Positions 31,547 to 44,208 of a stretch of DNA of 64,000 nucleotides are shown in pieces. The DNA comes from Mansonella perstans (Eukaryota > Nematoda > Chromadorea > Rhabditida > Onchocercidae). The position numbers and the translations under genes are program-made. The stretch covers positions 40,764 to 104,763 of the forward strand of contig JBAMDO010000197.1 in NCBI GenBank assembly GCA_037074765.1, read 5' to 3'. How positions within the stretch are numbered: the first letter of the stretch is position 1; each line of letters opens with the position of its first letter. The notes below the pieces were generated by a model. That model was not told where the DNA came from. It searched no databases and was given only the letters and a program-made list of their open reading frames with translations.

Positions 31547-34230
31547 ATGGCTATCAATATCAACCGCAACGTACTCGATCCTTTTTATCGTTACAAAATG
31601 CCCCGTCTACAGGCCAAGGTTATTTATCCCTTAACCAAGATATAAAATATAACATTAATGATTTCTTTTTGATTTTTGCGAGTTATTATCGATACTTTGC
31701 AGGTCGAAGGCAAAGGCAATGGAATCAAAACAGTTATTGCAAACATGACCGAAATTGCCAAAGCCCTTGAGCGTCCACCAACTTGTTAGTATTTTGTTTC
31801 GTGAAATATTTTTGATGATGTTCTCATTCACTTCATCTGTTACTGGCCTAACTTGATTATTTGATTCCTTCATAGTTTATGGTTCTACTTATCAGTTGAA
31901 AGTAACGGAAAATTATTTCAACATATAAATTGCATCATACTGCGATGAAGTGTACTATTTGGACGTTACTCATTTTGACACATCGTGTGATTTTAGCACT
32001 ATACTAAAGAATATTAAACATGTTATTACAGACCCAACCAAATATTTTGGATGTGAGTTGGGTGCGCAGACAAATTTTGACATGAAAAATGAGCGTTTTA
32101 TCGTGAATGGTGAACATGATGCGGCCAAGCTGCAAGATATTCTTGATGGTTTCATCAGAAAGTTTGTTTTATGTGCAGCATGTGAGAATCCTGAAACCAC
32201 TTTGGTAAATTATTTCCTGCTATTGCTCTGTTTTATCTTGTTTCATTCTTTCTAGAAGCTTTTTTATCTCTAGTTTAAAAATCCAATTTCCAGGTTGTGA
32301 AAAAAGGCCAGATCCATAGTAAATGCAAAGCTTGTGGAAATACTTCGATCATTGATCCCAAGCATAAGTTGTCGACATTTATCATGAAGAATCCGCCGAA
32401 AGTGGATGAGAAGGATAAAAAGGATGGTGGCAACAGCGGTTCGACAAATAATTCAGTAACAGATGGGGAAATTCCGAGTGATAAAGATTTGGTAATGATT
32501 TTTGCTTGAAGCTTTTAAAATTTTAGTTCCGTTTTTTCGCTAGTCCTGTTTTTTCATTTTGTCGCGGGAATCTTGCAGAATGGAAGTGCTTCGGACGATA
32601 TTGATGACGATTGGGCAGAGCCAATTGAAGATCCGACTGGAGCAGTTTCTGCACAGATTGGCAAGCTGATAATTAGCAGAGATCTCGACAAACCAATCGA
32701 GGAGCGGCTTGATATGCTCCATCAGTATTTTCTGAAAGCCAAAGCTGATGGCACACTTCAGGTATTTGAGTTTCATTATTTTTTTTATGAAGACGCAGGA
32801 ACTTTTTTTGAGGCTTGTCAGAATTACATGAGGACGAATATCCTCGTTAGATTCCACATTTAGCCGAACATGTTTTTTCAGAAACTAATTTATAGCAAGA
32901 ATTGAAACCTATCTGTAACTTTCGGACTAGTTTTGCATTTTCTTTTTTTTTTATGGTCAAAACTTATAATGGATTGCAGAACAGTAAGAAATTACTAAAT
33001 GAGGCGGAAAGACTGGAGCTGAAATCAAAGGCCACCCTTTTGTTGGCTGATGTTTTGTTTGATACAAACGTCGTTAATCAGATCGTGGAATATCGGAACA
33101 TCCTTTTGCGTTTTACTGTCGACGACCACAAGGTCGGCACAATCACTTTTTTGCGACTGATAATTGTCATCAAATTCAGATTTTGTCATTTCTGCGCGAA
33201 ATAGAAATTTAAAGATTTCAACGAATTTTACTGAAAATTCTTACATCCTTTTCCAACTTCAGGCTCAGCGTCATCTTCTAGGTGGCATCGAACAACTCAT
33301 TTCGAAACATTTCGACACTTTGTTTCCAAAATCAGCCCACATCATTAAAGCGCTTTATGACAACGATGTGGTGGAAGAGGAAGTTCTTCTTGTATGGGGT
33401 GAAAAAGTATGCAAACGTAACCGTTTATAAGATCCTGAAGTTTTTGTTTTTTAAAAATTCAAGTTAACAGAATTACTAAGATTTTATGGTATTATTCTTT
33501 TAAGCCGACCAGGAAGTACGTTAAGAAGAAACTATGTGCAGAGATAATTAGCAAAGCGCAGCCTGTTTTGGATTGGTTGAAAAATGCAGAGGAGGATGAA
33601 AGTGACGATGTGGACAATGAAGACGAAGCTGTTGAGGTGTGGTTTAAAGTCTTTATGCTTTTGTTTTGAAAAACTGTTGATTTAGTACTTTTACATACTA
33701 TAGGAAAAATAATCTGCAAGAACGACAGTTATCATCGCTCTCATTTCCGCAATTCCTTTGTCTCCACCATGGGTATCATATGTCGTTTATAACAGGAGTA
33801 GTATGTCCTTACTGATGTTTATCCATAACCGTATCCGCTTTCTTATCGTTGGTTGTGGCATGCTACTTTCGTCGGCAGGCTATTTTGTATTTCCATCAAT
33901 TTTTGAATGTCAGAGATATTTATTGTTTGATTTACACGATGGATTTGATCGATGTTGTCAAGGAAGGCGATATGAGTCGGTATTTAGGTGGATATTACCT
34001 TAGCCATTTTAAACTGTTTAATTTGGAAGTTGCCGATTAATACGCGGACGTGAATTTTCCTGCAGTTCTAACTTGAATTCTAAAGTTTTCTGTTTCTGTA
34101 GTTTAACGATCGCGCTCGAAAGGTGGGGACATTTGACATGGATGCGACAAAAAAGACGAATGGAATTGCTCAAATTGAAAAGATCAAGGCTGGGGAAGAT
34201 GGTGAAGAAATTGATATTGACGATATCTAG
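31547..34230 (+). CDS. eif-5: Translation initiation factor eIF5
   Basis: GTPase-activating protein for eIF2 in the scanning 43S complex, cytosolic. Nine exons join in phase: 31547-31618, 31703-31784, 32032-32204, 32294-32491, 32579-32761, 32980-33132, 33263-33406, 33505-33636, 34102-34230. The product is 421 residues, the usual size. The N-terminal domain has the arginine finger R15 in [12 protein letters not shown] and [14 protein letters not shown] zinc finger uses C99, C102, C120 and C123 (CAAC, CKAC). A charged linker leads to the C-terminal HEAT/W2 domain (about 225-380: [44 protein letters not shown]) with acidic and aromatic boxes that contact eIF2-beta and eIF3c. The C-terminus is acidic (EEIDIDDI), as in human. 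No key residue is missing. Confidence 0.97.
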
Positions 34231-34568
34231 ATGAATTTATTAATCCTTCGTCATGAGAGCTATTTGTTGCTTTGATGATTGATTGACTGTTATTTTTTAT
34301 TAGAAGTTTTAATCTCCACGTTGTCTGATATAGATATGCATAGAATTCTGTTTGAAGAATGAGATAAATTACATTATTTTATGTCGTATTTCACATCATT
34401 TTTGATGTGTTTTTTTGATATTTGTTTCGTAATTTCTTACGCACCATATTCTTACTACTGATTTATATCTTGTTCATTATTACTAAATTGTTTTCCCGTA
34501 TCATTTTTCTGCGAACTGTATGTGAAAGAATTTGACGAAAGAATTCAGTTATTGTATGGATTTTGAAG

Positions 34569-34574
34569 AATAAA
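34569..34574 (+). terminator. Poly(A) signal of eIF5
   Basis: AATAAA about 340 bases after the eIF5 stop codon. It is the first canonical signal on this strand. Confidence 0.5.
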
Positions 34575-35999
34575 AGTATTTCTGCTTAATGACAGATTAA
34601 ACATCTTTAATATTATTTCTAAATTTACTGATGTCTCTACGCTTTTAGAATCGGGCCGCGAATACCAATAGTAAATGCAAAGAACCATTTGAGCCAAATG
34701 AGCGGTTCTTAATCATCTTAAAAGCTTCGATTTTCCATTTATTGCATCGATTTAATGAATGGATCGGATTCCCTTCGTGATTATGCATTATGTGAACTAA
34801 ATGGTGAATATTAGAAGGTCAAAGGAGCTCATGTGAACCCATCAAGTTAACAGAATATTTTGGCAAATCTTATTGGTTTTCAAAGGGCAAAGTGAGGGAA
34901 TATGGGAAGGACAGGTATGATTTTATCTGTCATTGTTGGATTTTTTTCGGCTAAAGTTGAGTAGACTTAGGTTCCAAACACAGAGTTATTTCATCCCTAG
35001 AAATATTTCAAATTCCTGGTATCTTAAGATATCTAAAGATAATCTGCAAACTTCCTCTCTAGTTCTTGCTTTTGTTTTATAATGATACCAGGTTTATCAA
35101 TTATATGGATGTGACCTAAGAACAGCCACAAAACTTGGGAGAAAAGATCACTGGAAAACCATATAAAATTGAAATGACCAAGAATGATGATGTTATTAGG
35201 AAGATCATGTCAAAAATTTATGCACAGATCAAATTCAAGGGAAGAATTCAATAGATAATGTACAAAAGTTATTCAGCTAAAAATAGTCACTACACTCCAA
35301 TAACTCATTTGCTCTTGAATTAATACATTTACCAGTAAAAGCAATACTCAATAAAAAATGAACATTTTTGCAATAGTTAATGAAAAGGGAAATTAGTATA
35401 TTTTCCAGTTTTAACAAAGCAGAACAGCAGCAAGCTTTTCGAAAGTGAAATCGCCATTCATAAACGTACACAGCTCAACAGTGCAAATTAAGGCACAAAA
35501 TCAAAATACTGGCAAAGTATTGTGTATTCTTCCACACAGTTTGTTTTTATTGCTTCCCGTACCTTTTTTGACATGAACAAAAGTTTCATAGAACAAATAA
35601 TAGCATCAAGTTCAGCATTATCCTGGAAAAATCCGCAAAAGCTAAATTAGGAACAATTTGCTGTTTGAAAGTGCTTTAATAACTAAAGCATAATCTTTGT
35701 TAATTAACAATTGTTAATTCTGACAAAAATCCAAAAATTGAATTAAGTCAGCTAATGCTGAAGCAGATGAAGAAGCTACAGGGAAAGTATTAGTCATTTC
35801 ATATTTTTAATTTTTAAGAGAACTAAACGACAAAGAGTTATAGATACTTCCATGTATTCATAATTATTTGCTTCAAATAGTCATCAGCTTTAAAGCGAGC
35901 TTCAACTTGATAGACACTTCTAATATTACCTCATGCCAATAAAATAGCCACTGTCGATTTCTATATCCTAAGTAAACAAAGCTGAACAAATGCAAATAC
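34575..35999. other. Intergenic region between convergent genes
   Basis: This lies between the 3' end of eIF5 (+) and the 3' end of the repeat-protein gene (-). The last exon of the latter may lie here, but I could not identify it. Otherwise AT-rich with no gene. Confidence 0.45.
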
Positions 36000-38900
36000 C
36001 TTTTGCGAACTGCTTCGATCACGGTGATCGTCATCGTTCTCCTTTTTTTCTCTGTAAGTTGTCGGAGAATGATTTTCATAATTTTTCTGCTCAAAATCGG
36101 AACAACAGCTGTATCTATCAATAATAATTGATTTATCTAGAGGAACGGATGGATCATCATTCATAAAGGCAACTGGATCTTGAATCGATGCATTACTGGT
36201 TGAAGCGTTCTGAAAACTGCGTGAAAAAACAAAAACTAGTAATAATCAAGAAGAAAATCTTAATTTTTAATAAAAAGAGATCTGATACTTCGGTAATATG
36301 TTTTTTAACATGAAGCAAAATCAAAGGCTGTAGAAAAAATTGAAGATTTGCATAGACAAAGAGAGGGAAAAACCAACAGACCGAAGGTATGGCAATGGCA
36401 TCAATTTTTACAGGATTAGTATTCCTTTCCGCTAGTTTTGCATGAATCGATTCTTCTTGTCTGTGTAAAGGTCTCTAAACTATGTATATTTAGCATCAGA
36501 TAATCAATCGAAGCAAATACATTATGTGCAAAATCATTAGCAAGAATTGCAATTCCAACAATTATAAATCCCAAACACCTCAAATTAGCAAAAAAAGAAA
36601 CTTCGGATATGTATACCTTTACTGAAACCAAGATTATGTTCCAAGGTGGAACATATTTCCATGTTCTGACGTGTTTTATATCTATCTCGATTAAATGACC
36701 ACGTATGTCATCGATATGTGCTTCAAAGCAATGTTTGTTATCGAGGACATCACCAAAAAACGGTAATAGTGGAGGTTGCCGACTACTATACTTTTCTGGA
36801 ATCATTGATTCTATCGTAACCTGAAAATAAAATTATTCCGAAAATTGTATAGCACAGTTCCTTTTAGCTACTAAACACCTTCAACAAAAAAAAAAAAAAA
36901 AAAAAAAAAAATCCTTTAATTATATTGTCATACTTTTTCGATATAAAATTTTCAACATTTTAAACTGTACTTTACCACAGCAGTATTATTTATTTTACGT
37001 GTAGGATACGGACTGTCGATTTTTTGCCATGTGTTTATGAAAACGGATTTTCTATTCGAATTTCCTTGTTGCTTTGTCCTACAATTTTAATTCCTATAAT
37101 AGAAATGAAGAAAAAAGTGAAAAAAAAAATGTAAGCAAATAATATACAGCGTTAGAATCAGTTATATCAGATTTTTATGCTTTACTAACTTGCTTTTTAA
37201 CTTAAAAGAATACAGCATTTTCAGTTTTTATTTTGCTCAGTGTTCCACTCAGTACTGTGAATACAAAAAAGAAAAATGCTTTACGCCTATCAGACGCATA
37301 TATTAATAAATAAAAATCCTGGATTACTTGCAAACAAACTGACTAATGCCTGGATACTTCAATTGAAAGAAACCATTCAAGAGAATTATGGATCAAAAAC
37401 ATGCTTATTAATAACTTTTATTGCGAAGAGTAAAATTAGGAACTTACCTTATGCAAAATCGAATCCAATCACCTATGTGTAAACCATTTTTATTATAACA
37501 TATAATTTCAGCCAGTGAAGGTGTCCATACGAAATAACCTGTATAGCATTCACCAACAACGATACCAACATAAGAAATATCATCAACTTTTTTTGTGCTG
37601 GTATTAAACTTTTGTTTTGCAGTAAGAATATTCGTATTCTTCAACAAAAGAGCATTATTCATTTTATATTTCATAATTTTTATGCAATAATTCTCAAAGT
37701 GCGATTCAAGGCGCAATATTAAAGTGGGATGAATATTCTTTGAAGCTTCAGAGACATTACATAGAGTAAAGTGCACAGTTTTTGTTAGCTAAGCACTACA
37801 GGAAAGCAAAAGCCTTAAAGATTTTTTTGGGTGTAATAAAAAAAGCAGATCGAACCAGAGCCAATCCATCAGACCATAAAAAAAAGTGAAAGGTTTGACT
37901 TTGGTATTGCAGACTTTTTTAGTGCATATAGAAAAAAGATATTTTCAAAATTAATTTGGATTCGAAGCAGAAGGAAATCTTTCGTTCCAAATAACACTAA
38001 CAGGAAAAGTGCCAAAATCAATTATCCTCCAACATGGGTCATCTGGAATTGTTGCCCGTATTGTTGTACACCAAACAGTATATTTCTGCGAAGCATTCAA
38101 AATAATATTTGACAATTTGTTCGCATCATCTACTACTGCTCCCAGAGCGACGGAAAACATTATTCGATGGCCTTTTGCTGAGATTTCATCGGTGAGTACA
38201 ACTTCTGTTTCAACCTTAATTTAAAAAACACGAAGTTACTACTCCATCTACTCTTCATTCGTATTATACCAAATTCCCAATGGTCAATATACATTTTTTA
38301 ATGTATTAACATAATGAATAGGAGTCCTCAAAGAAGAAGTAACAATGTAATCTATTAACACTCTATTTCATTCGTTGATTACGATTTTTGAGGAACTGTT
38401 CCACTGGAAGCTACATAAATAAGTACGAATATCGTACTTTTAATTGACCATTAAATATATAAGTGGTGCATAATTTCTGGGATTTCATAGCATTTAACAC
38501 TTCCCAGGGTTGACTACTTTGATTTAGTTCGAAAGTAAACCAATCGCCAAGTGCTGGAACTGCTTCAAATCTGTAATTAATAACAAAGATAAAAAAATAG
38601 ACTACAACATTACAAAACATGCATCGCATAATATTATTGAGTTTAGAAATACGATACTGTGTCTTCATGCTCTCAAGAGAGCAAAAACTAACATTTTCAA
38701 ATCAACGGATAACATTCGGCCAATTTCACGACTTGCATCTTGAATATAAACTGATGCAGATGATTTGTGGATATCGACGAAGCAAACGATACCGTCCTTC
38801 CGATTCCTGTTTACACAATCCTGCGTGTAAATTAAAGCGAAAATGAATACATATAGACTAAATGCATATTATAATGACCAATACGCCATTAAAACCCGTT

Positions 38901-41396
38901 TAAAATGAAACGGAAAATCGAAAATTGATAAACTATACTTGTAAATACATACTAAAACCTTATACACATTCCATTCAGTAATTGGTTCTTCCCGGCACTT
39001 TTTTACACGCTTTAATACTACTTTATATGCTTGCTCAGTTCCAAAACTACACACTGCTTTATCCAGCACACCATCTCGATCTGTGATTGTTCCTATCCAA
39101 TCCGCAGTTATATTATTCATCGGCCAACGAGGGATGTATGTAGTTGATCTAAGCTATAAAGAAAAAGACATAATAATACACGGAACAATACTGTCGGTAA
39201 TGTCATAACAAAATTCAGGAATACCCAGTTGACAAAAAAAAAAATTTTGTCATGAAAATCCTTTTTTTTGCATCAAGATAATTTCATGCAAGTAATAAAA
39301 GAAGTACAAATCCGCAAAAGTTGCCACAACCATAAAGAATACTGGTCTTCAGTGCATTGCTTTTGATGCAATTGAAAACGAATTAACTTATGAAAAGGTG
39401 TTTCAAACACTAAAAGGTGGTTTTAACAAGATGTATTTCAGCGAACCATTATATTATTGGTTAGCGGTATGCATCTCAAGATTGGATCTGTTATCGTCCA
39501 CTTAATAATCCAAAAGTTGATATTCTTGTTCATATGGGCACAATTTCTAAGATGCAAGCTAGAAAAAACTTTGCTATAGGTGTAGAATGAAAAATATGGA
39601 AACTTATAAATGAACTGAAGTTATTTCTGCAGAACCTTTGGAAGCAATTAGACAGTACCGAAGAAAAACATAAAGTACTGAAAGTTCAAAAAAAAAGGCG
39701 AAGTAGAACTCCAAAAATAAATGACCTAGTTCGAGGTATAATTTGAAATCAAAACGAGCTTTCTGAAATTACGCAATTAAAGAAATGAGAAATAAAAGTA
39801 TGAACTCACTCAGCCATGAATTTAATCCACTTTCCGATCACCAATTTTTCATGATTTCGACATATTCCCTCTCCCAGTGTCGATGTCCAAATAAATGTAA
39901 GTGCTTTGGCTTTACTAACCACTACACCTATTAAGGGACCTATAAGCTGCAAAAAAATCTCTCATTACTTTGTTTTGCAAAAGAAACACATTTATTTTTG
40001 TTTCCTGCAGCTGTTCCTCACCACTATGTTGTTAAAACAGAAGAGACAAAAAAAAAAGCTTCTGAAGAAGTCCAACATCCTCAGTGACGAGAGTTAACCA
40101 GCAGCTTAAGCTAATTTGAAAAATAAGTCCTCTCCAGAAGTCAGTCGAAATTCATAAATGATAACTACTTTTCATACAAACAAAGTATTTTTACTTGTGT
40201 ATCATTTGCAGGATATTTATTGATTGGAAGAAGTATAGGAATTTGATTTGGTGAAACAAACCAGTACGTACCACTTTCCTGTTCATTCCACTGTCTGTCT
40301 CGAGGAATCCTGAAAAATGACACAGTAAAACAAATAAATATTCAAAAACACGCTTATAGAACTTTACAGTTCTTTTCCACTCTATTTAGCTTTGTAAACA
40401 CAGGAACTATGAAGTAATTATCAATGGAATACTCCATTTTGTAAATCTTATAAAATGAAAGATGAAACAAAACATGCAAAGTGCTATAGAAAAGTTTCCG
40501 AATTGGGATATGGCTTATATAAAAATGGATGCATTGAAGGTATATGTGAAAAGAGCTTTAGCAGTGTCTTCATGAAGAAATAAAACTTTAATCGATCTGT
40601 TCTAATGAAAAGACAAAATAACTGAGAAGCAGGAATGGAAAGAATGAAAAAAACCTTTCCACGTAAACACTATAGATTCGATCCAGTATAATGTCAGTGA
40701 ATGGTGAAAATACAGCCACACGGTCAAAATGCTTCGATACTACAATGGTAACATGATCAATCTTCTCATTATAGCGTCTGAATATTACTTCAGTTCTGAC
40801 CTAAATGGAAAAAATAAGCTTCGAAATTTAAACCTCGTTGAACTTCGAAACTGAACAATATAAGCAATATAAAACTAAGAATGATGTCACATAAAGAGTG
40901 CTATACTTTTTTATACTCAGAAAAATGAATGACTGATCAAAATAAAACAAGGATAATGCTAATCACTCAAATGTCAACTTAGTGCCTAAGTTTCATTCTG
41001 ATACATTTTGCTTGACATTGTATGGCCGAGATGGAAAATTTGAAGCAGAAATGAAAGAAAGTTCTTGAATGATAATTATGATTGTGTTTAAAAATAAAGA
41101 CCAAGAATATCATCACATTAAAAGTTCCGATGATAAAGTTACCTGTATTACACCCGTATTGAGAACTCGAGTTTCTAGGACAGGAATGATCTTATGGACT
41201 TCATCGGTTGATAGCGATATTGCTAACCAATCGCCAAGATTAAAATTTCTTGATCGATACGCAAATTTTATTTCTTTCTCATGTTTTATAGCTTCAATCC
41301 ATACTCGTGCTAAACGATCTTCGCAATGTATTACAATTCCTTCCAGCAATTCTTGTCCCTGTTCCATAGATTTTAATGTTGGCGCCACATCGAATC
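36000..41396 (-). CDS. Large protein of diverged tandem repeats, unrecognised
   Basis: Thirteen exons fit in phase: 41396-41143, 40800-40655, 40309-40195, 39946-39810, 39148-38959, 38820-38693, 38570-38438, 38214-38002, 37788-37448, 37078-36976, 36820-36617, 36474-36382, 36209-36000. They encode over 750 residues; both ends are open. A first exon giving MLI and a G near 41616-41607 is possible. At least four diverged units share a GIV-x(8-12)-VW...GDW pattern: VWIEAIKHEKEIKF...NFNLGDW; FIWTSTLGEG...LVIGKW; ASVYIQDASREIG...ALGDW; YFVWTPSLAEI...LHIGDW. TEV-type strands (RTEVIF, ETEVVL, TKTVHF) follow each. Repeated beta-barrel modules are an inference. The tail is acidic/basic and low complexity. 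If exon 8 does not splice at 38002 the frame stops at 37951, splitting the locus in two. No known family is recognised. Confidence 0.7.
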
Positions 41397-41803
41397 CTGA
41401 AATTATATTAGCCACTCCGATACTTTGATAGTATATCAAAAATTTTCAACATATTTTATGAAATATCTGCTTAAACTTGAGGTCAAAACTCGATCAAAAC
41501 AATATAATTAGCTTAAAGGCACTAAAAAAATTTTCAGAATACACCAATGGTTCTTAATTAGAAAGATTATTTTTTAACCTAATGCATCAAAAGTGATTCT
41601 CGTTCACCAATTAACATGAAACAGAATAGCGATTCATCACGATTCACTAGTTAAGACAAAAATCGATAATCCGTACTTAATTGCCTTATCCTTAATACGT
41701 GCAAAAAATAAAAACTGTTTTCATATATCTGATGATTCTAATATGGCCTGTCTGCAAATATACATTTATAGACGTTAATGTACATATACACAGAAACATC
41801 AAA
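41397..41803. other. 5' flank of the repeat-protein gene
   Basis: Probably holds the first exon and promoter of the minus-strand repeat-protein gene. A short minus-strand frame ending FCFMLIG with a GTGAAC donor (41607) matches the phase needed, but the evidence is weak. Confidence 0.35.
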
Positions 41804-41889
41804 AACACACGCACGCATACACAAACAGATGCACATGGACAGACAGACAGACGGACAGACGGACAGACAGACAGACAGACACACACACA
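41804..41889. repeat. (CA)n and (GACA)n microsatellite
   Basis: CACACG/CATACA words lead into GACAGACAGACGGACAGACG and end in CACACACACACA, directly abutting the first base of the dispersed element at 41890. ORFs here (VCLSVRLS-like and TDRRTDGQT-like) are repeat translations. Confidence 0.92.
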
Positions 41890-42478
41890 CATCTTTGTTT
41901 AGAGAAGATTGATGAAATTTTTTGCGTTGTCTGACATGAAACCAAGTTATTTGATAAATGTTTTCCTAATGATAGTTTTTCCAGCGAATATAGAGAATAC
42001 AAATACAGTTAAGAATGAACTTGCTATTGGGAGAAACCGGGAATTTTGAGTGCCTTTCTAAATACTGTCAATCTATACAGACTTAAAACGTGCTGTTTTA
42101 AATGATATCCACAGGATTTTTTCTAAATACGTGCCAATCTATACAGACTTAAACGTGCTATTTTAAATGATATCCACAGGATTTTTTCTAAATACGTGCC
42201 AATCTATACAGACTTAAACGTGCTATTTTAAATGATATCCACTGGATTTTTCCTAAATACGTGCCAATCCATATAGACTTAAACGTGTTATTTTAAATGA
42301 TATCCACAAGATTGAAATTTGAAATGGAGAAACTGTCGATGGTCGATGATTGTAAAAGACTGAAGTGTGATAGAAAAGAGAAACCCTTCATAAGGGTGGA
42401 TGTATTTACAAGTGTAATCTATTGCATGCATAATTTGCAGAGGAATATAGAATTAGAAGCATTGGTCATACAATTTGA
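41890..42478 (+). repeat. Dispersed element, copy 2, with four 65-bp repeats
   Basis: Nearly identical to 26181-26834 but one 65-bp unit shorter. Its left edge abuts a (CA)n tract. The tail has an open frame starting near 42324 with MEKLSMVDDCKRLKCD and running about 55 codons; the same frame is broken in copy 1. Either this copy keeps an old coding exon or the frame is chance. Confidence 0.85.
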
Positions 42479-42834
42479 AATTTACTATTGATTTCATTAG
42501 CATTTACCGTTAAAGCCGCATGCGACTACATGTGAATTGTAATTAGCAAAATTACAAACGATGCATGTCTCTGATTTTACAAGTGAAAGTTACATATTTG
42601 GAATTAAAGTTTCTTTTAAAACATATTAAAGACATATTTTTAGGATTCCAATTATTAATTGAAATAATTGGTCACTAAAAATTAGCCCTATCAATATGCT
42701 AAAATGAAGCTCTCGGTGCTTACTATAGGTAAATATACTAATCATTTCATATATGCAATGGATTTTCTGCTTTTGTCATTTCGAAATTAAAATTTTATAT
42801 TATTCGGTTTTTATGCAATAGCACTAATTATTTG

Positions 42835-42912
42835 ATGAAGAATTCGACAATTTTTAATTTCTTGCTTTGGGTGATTTTCTTGGGAGAATGGAGTCCAACT
42901 GACCTGCTATAA
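42835..42912 (+). pseudogene. Small secreted ORF truncated by nonsense codon
   Basis: Reads MKNSTIFNFLLWVIFLGEWS and then PTDLL before TAA. Copy 2 has CAA at that codon and continues to 55 residues. The frame after the stop is otherwise conserved, so this looks like a recent C-to-T nonsense change in this copy. Confidence 0.55.
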
Positions 42913-43098
42913 TCACATTGTTGTGATTTAAGTTCAAACTTCACCACAAATTATTCATATAACATATTTGTTATAAAATTCAAAGCTTATAAAAAACGAT
43001 AACGAAGCGTGACATTGCAACCTTAATTTCGTTGCTAGTGCATCAGGTATGCATGCAAATGTTTCAAATATGATAGTTGAAATGTCAAATAATCAATA

Positions 43099-43212
43099 AT
43101 GAGTTTCTTGGCCATATTATTTTTGGCTGTTATGGCAGGTCTTGCAGCATCTTATTGTACGGGTTATCTGGATAAATATATCGCCCAAGCTCAGCAGAAA
43201 AGGAAGCACTGA
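43099..43212 (+). CDS. Membrane micropeptide A, 37 residues (copy 1)
   Basis: A single-exon ORF of 37 codons. Residues 3-20 (FLAILFLAVMAGLAASYC) form one hydrophobic helix or uncleaved signal anchor, followed by GYLDKYIAQ and a basic tail ending KRKH. It aligns without gaps to micropeptide B on the other strand of the same block: both start MS, keep LF at 7-8, GL at 14-15, Y at 19 and GYLDxY at 22-27. Copy 2 has one amino-acid change (Met12 to Ile) and one silent change. AATAA-type bases follow the stop. Conservation between paralogues argues that this is a real gene in spite of its size. The function is unknown. Confidence 0.65.
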   Translation: MSFLAILFLAVMAGLAASYCTGYLDKYIAQAQQKRKH

Positions 43213-44208
43213 TAATAAAAGGCAAATATCTGTTTGAAGGCCACAATCTTGAGGATATTAATGTAGAATTCAAGTTCGGCAAATGGTACAATTAACTAAT
43301 ACTGAAATATTTTTGTATTTACATACATTGAACTGATTGATATATTTGAAGCTTCAATATGTATTGTTTGTGATAGTAATCTCTCAAGCCTATTTAAAAA
43401 ATAAATAAGTGCATATCGATCGTTGAACACATGAAATCATCGTTCACTGATGTTATTCACATTATGAAAAAGTTGGAAACAGCCAGAAATACAAAGATGT
43501 ATAATCTCAATCCTACTAACCAACATGTTCAATTGTAAACTAAGAAATATTATGAACATGCAAACTGCAACAATATGCTAATACTTTGATGTAGGCCCAG
43601 AGAAGAAAAAAATCTCTGTTTTAATGTTAACATTCGAAAAGTCTCTTTAGCTAAGCGATTTTAAACTTTGATAAGATCTGGGTAGATAGTATATACAGAA
43701 ATAAATGTGCCGAAAATCAAAAATTCAGGCCATGTTGATCTGATTATCAATCAAAGATTTTCCTTGTGGGAAATGATAATTATTCCCCTGCATAAACATA
43801 TTTTCTCATAATTAACTATTGTCTAGTATCAAACTTTTTTCTTCAAGGATCAAATTGTTAAAAAAAAAAAAAAAAAAAAAAAATCAAGTTATAATCAATC
43901 CATTTTTTCACAAAATGGTCAATAATTATTACACCGTATGAATGTTTGCTAATGTTTAACATATTGTGTTTAACATATTGTCATGGTTTATTATCCCAGC
44001 AAATCATTTCTTTTCATTTTATTGCTGTTGAAAAAAAAGTGTAAATAATTAATTTGCTCTATTTGTCATCATTATTAGAAGAAAAGGAATTTCGCTTCTT
44101 CTAATAATCATTTTTATCCATCATTGCTGCTCTGAAAAGAATGATAGAATTTCTACGATATCATCAAAGATCGTAGAGTAGCAGGATTTGCTAGATAAAA
44201 ATAAAATC

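Noticed and set aside
42704..42731. MKLSVLTI followed by a GTAAAT donor, like a signal-peptide exon
   Set aside because: No matching downstream exon was found, and the duplicate copy lacks it.
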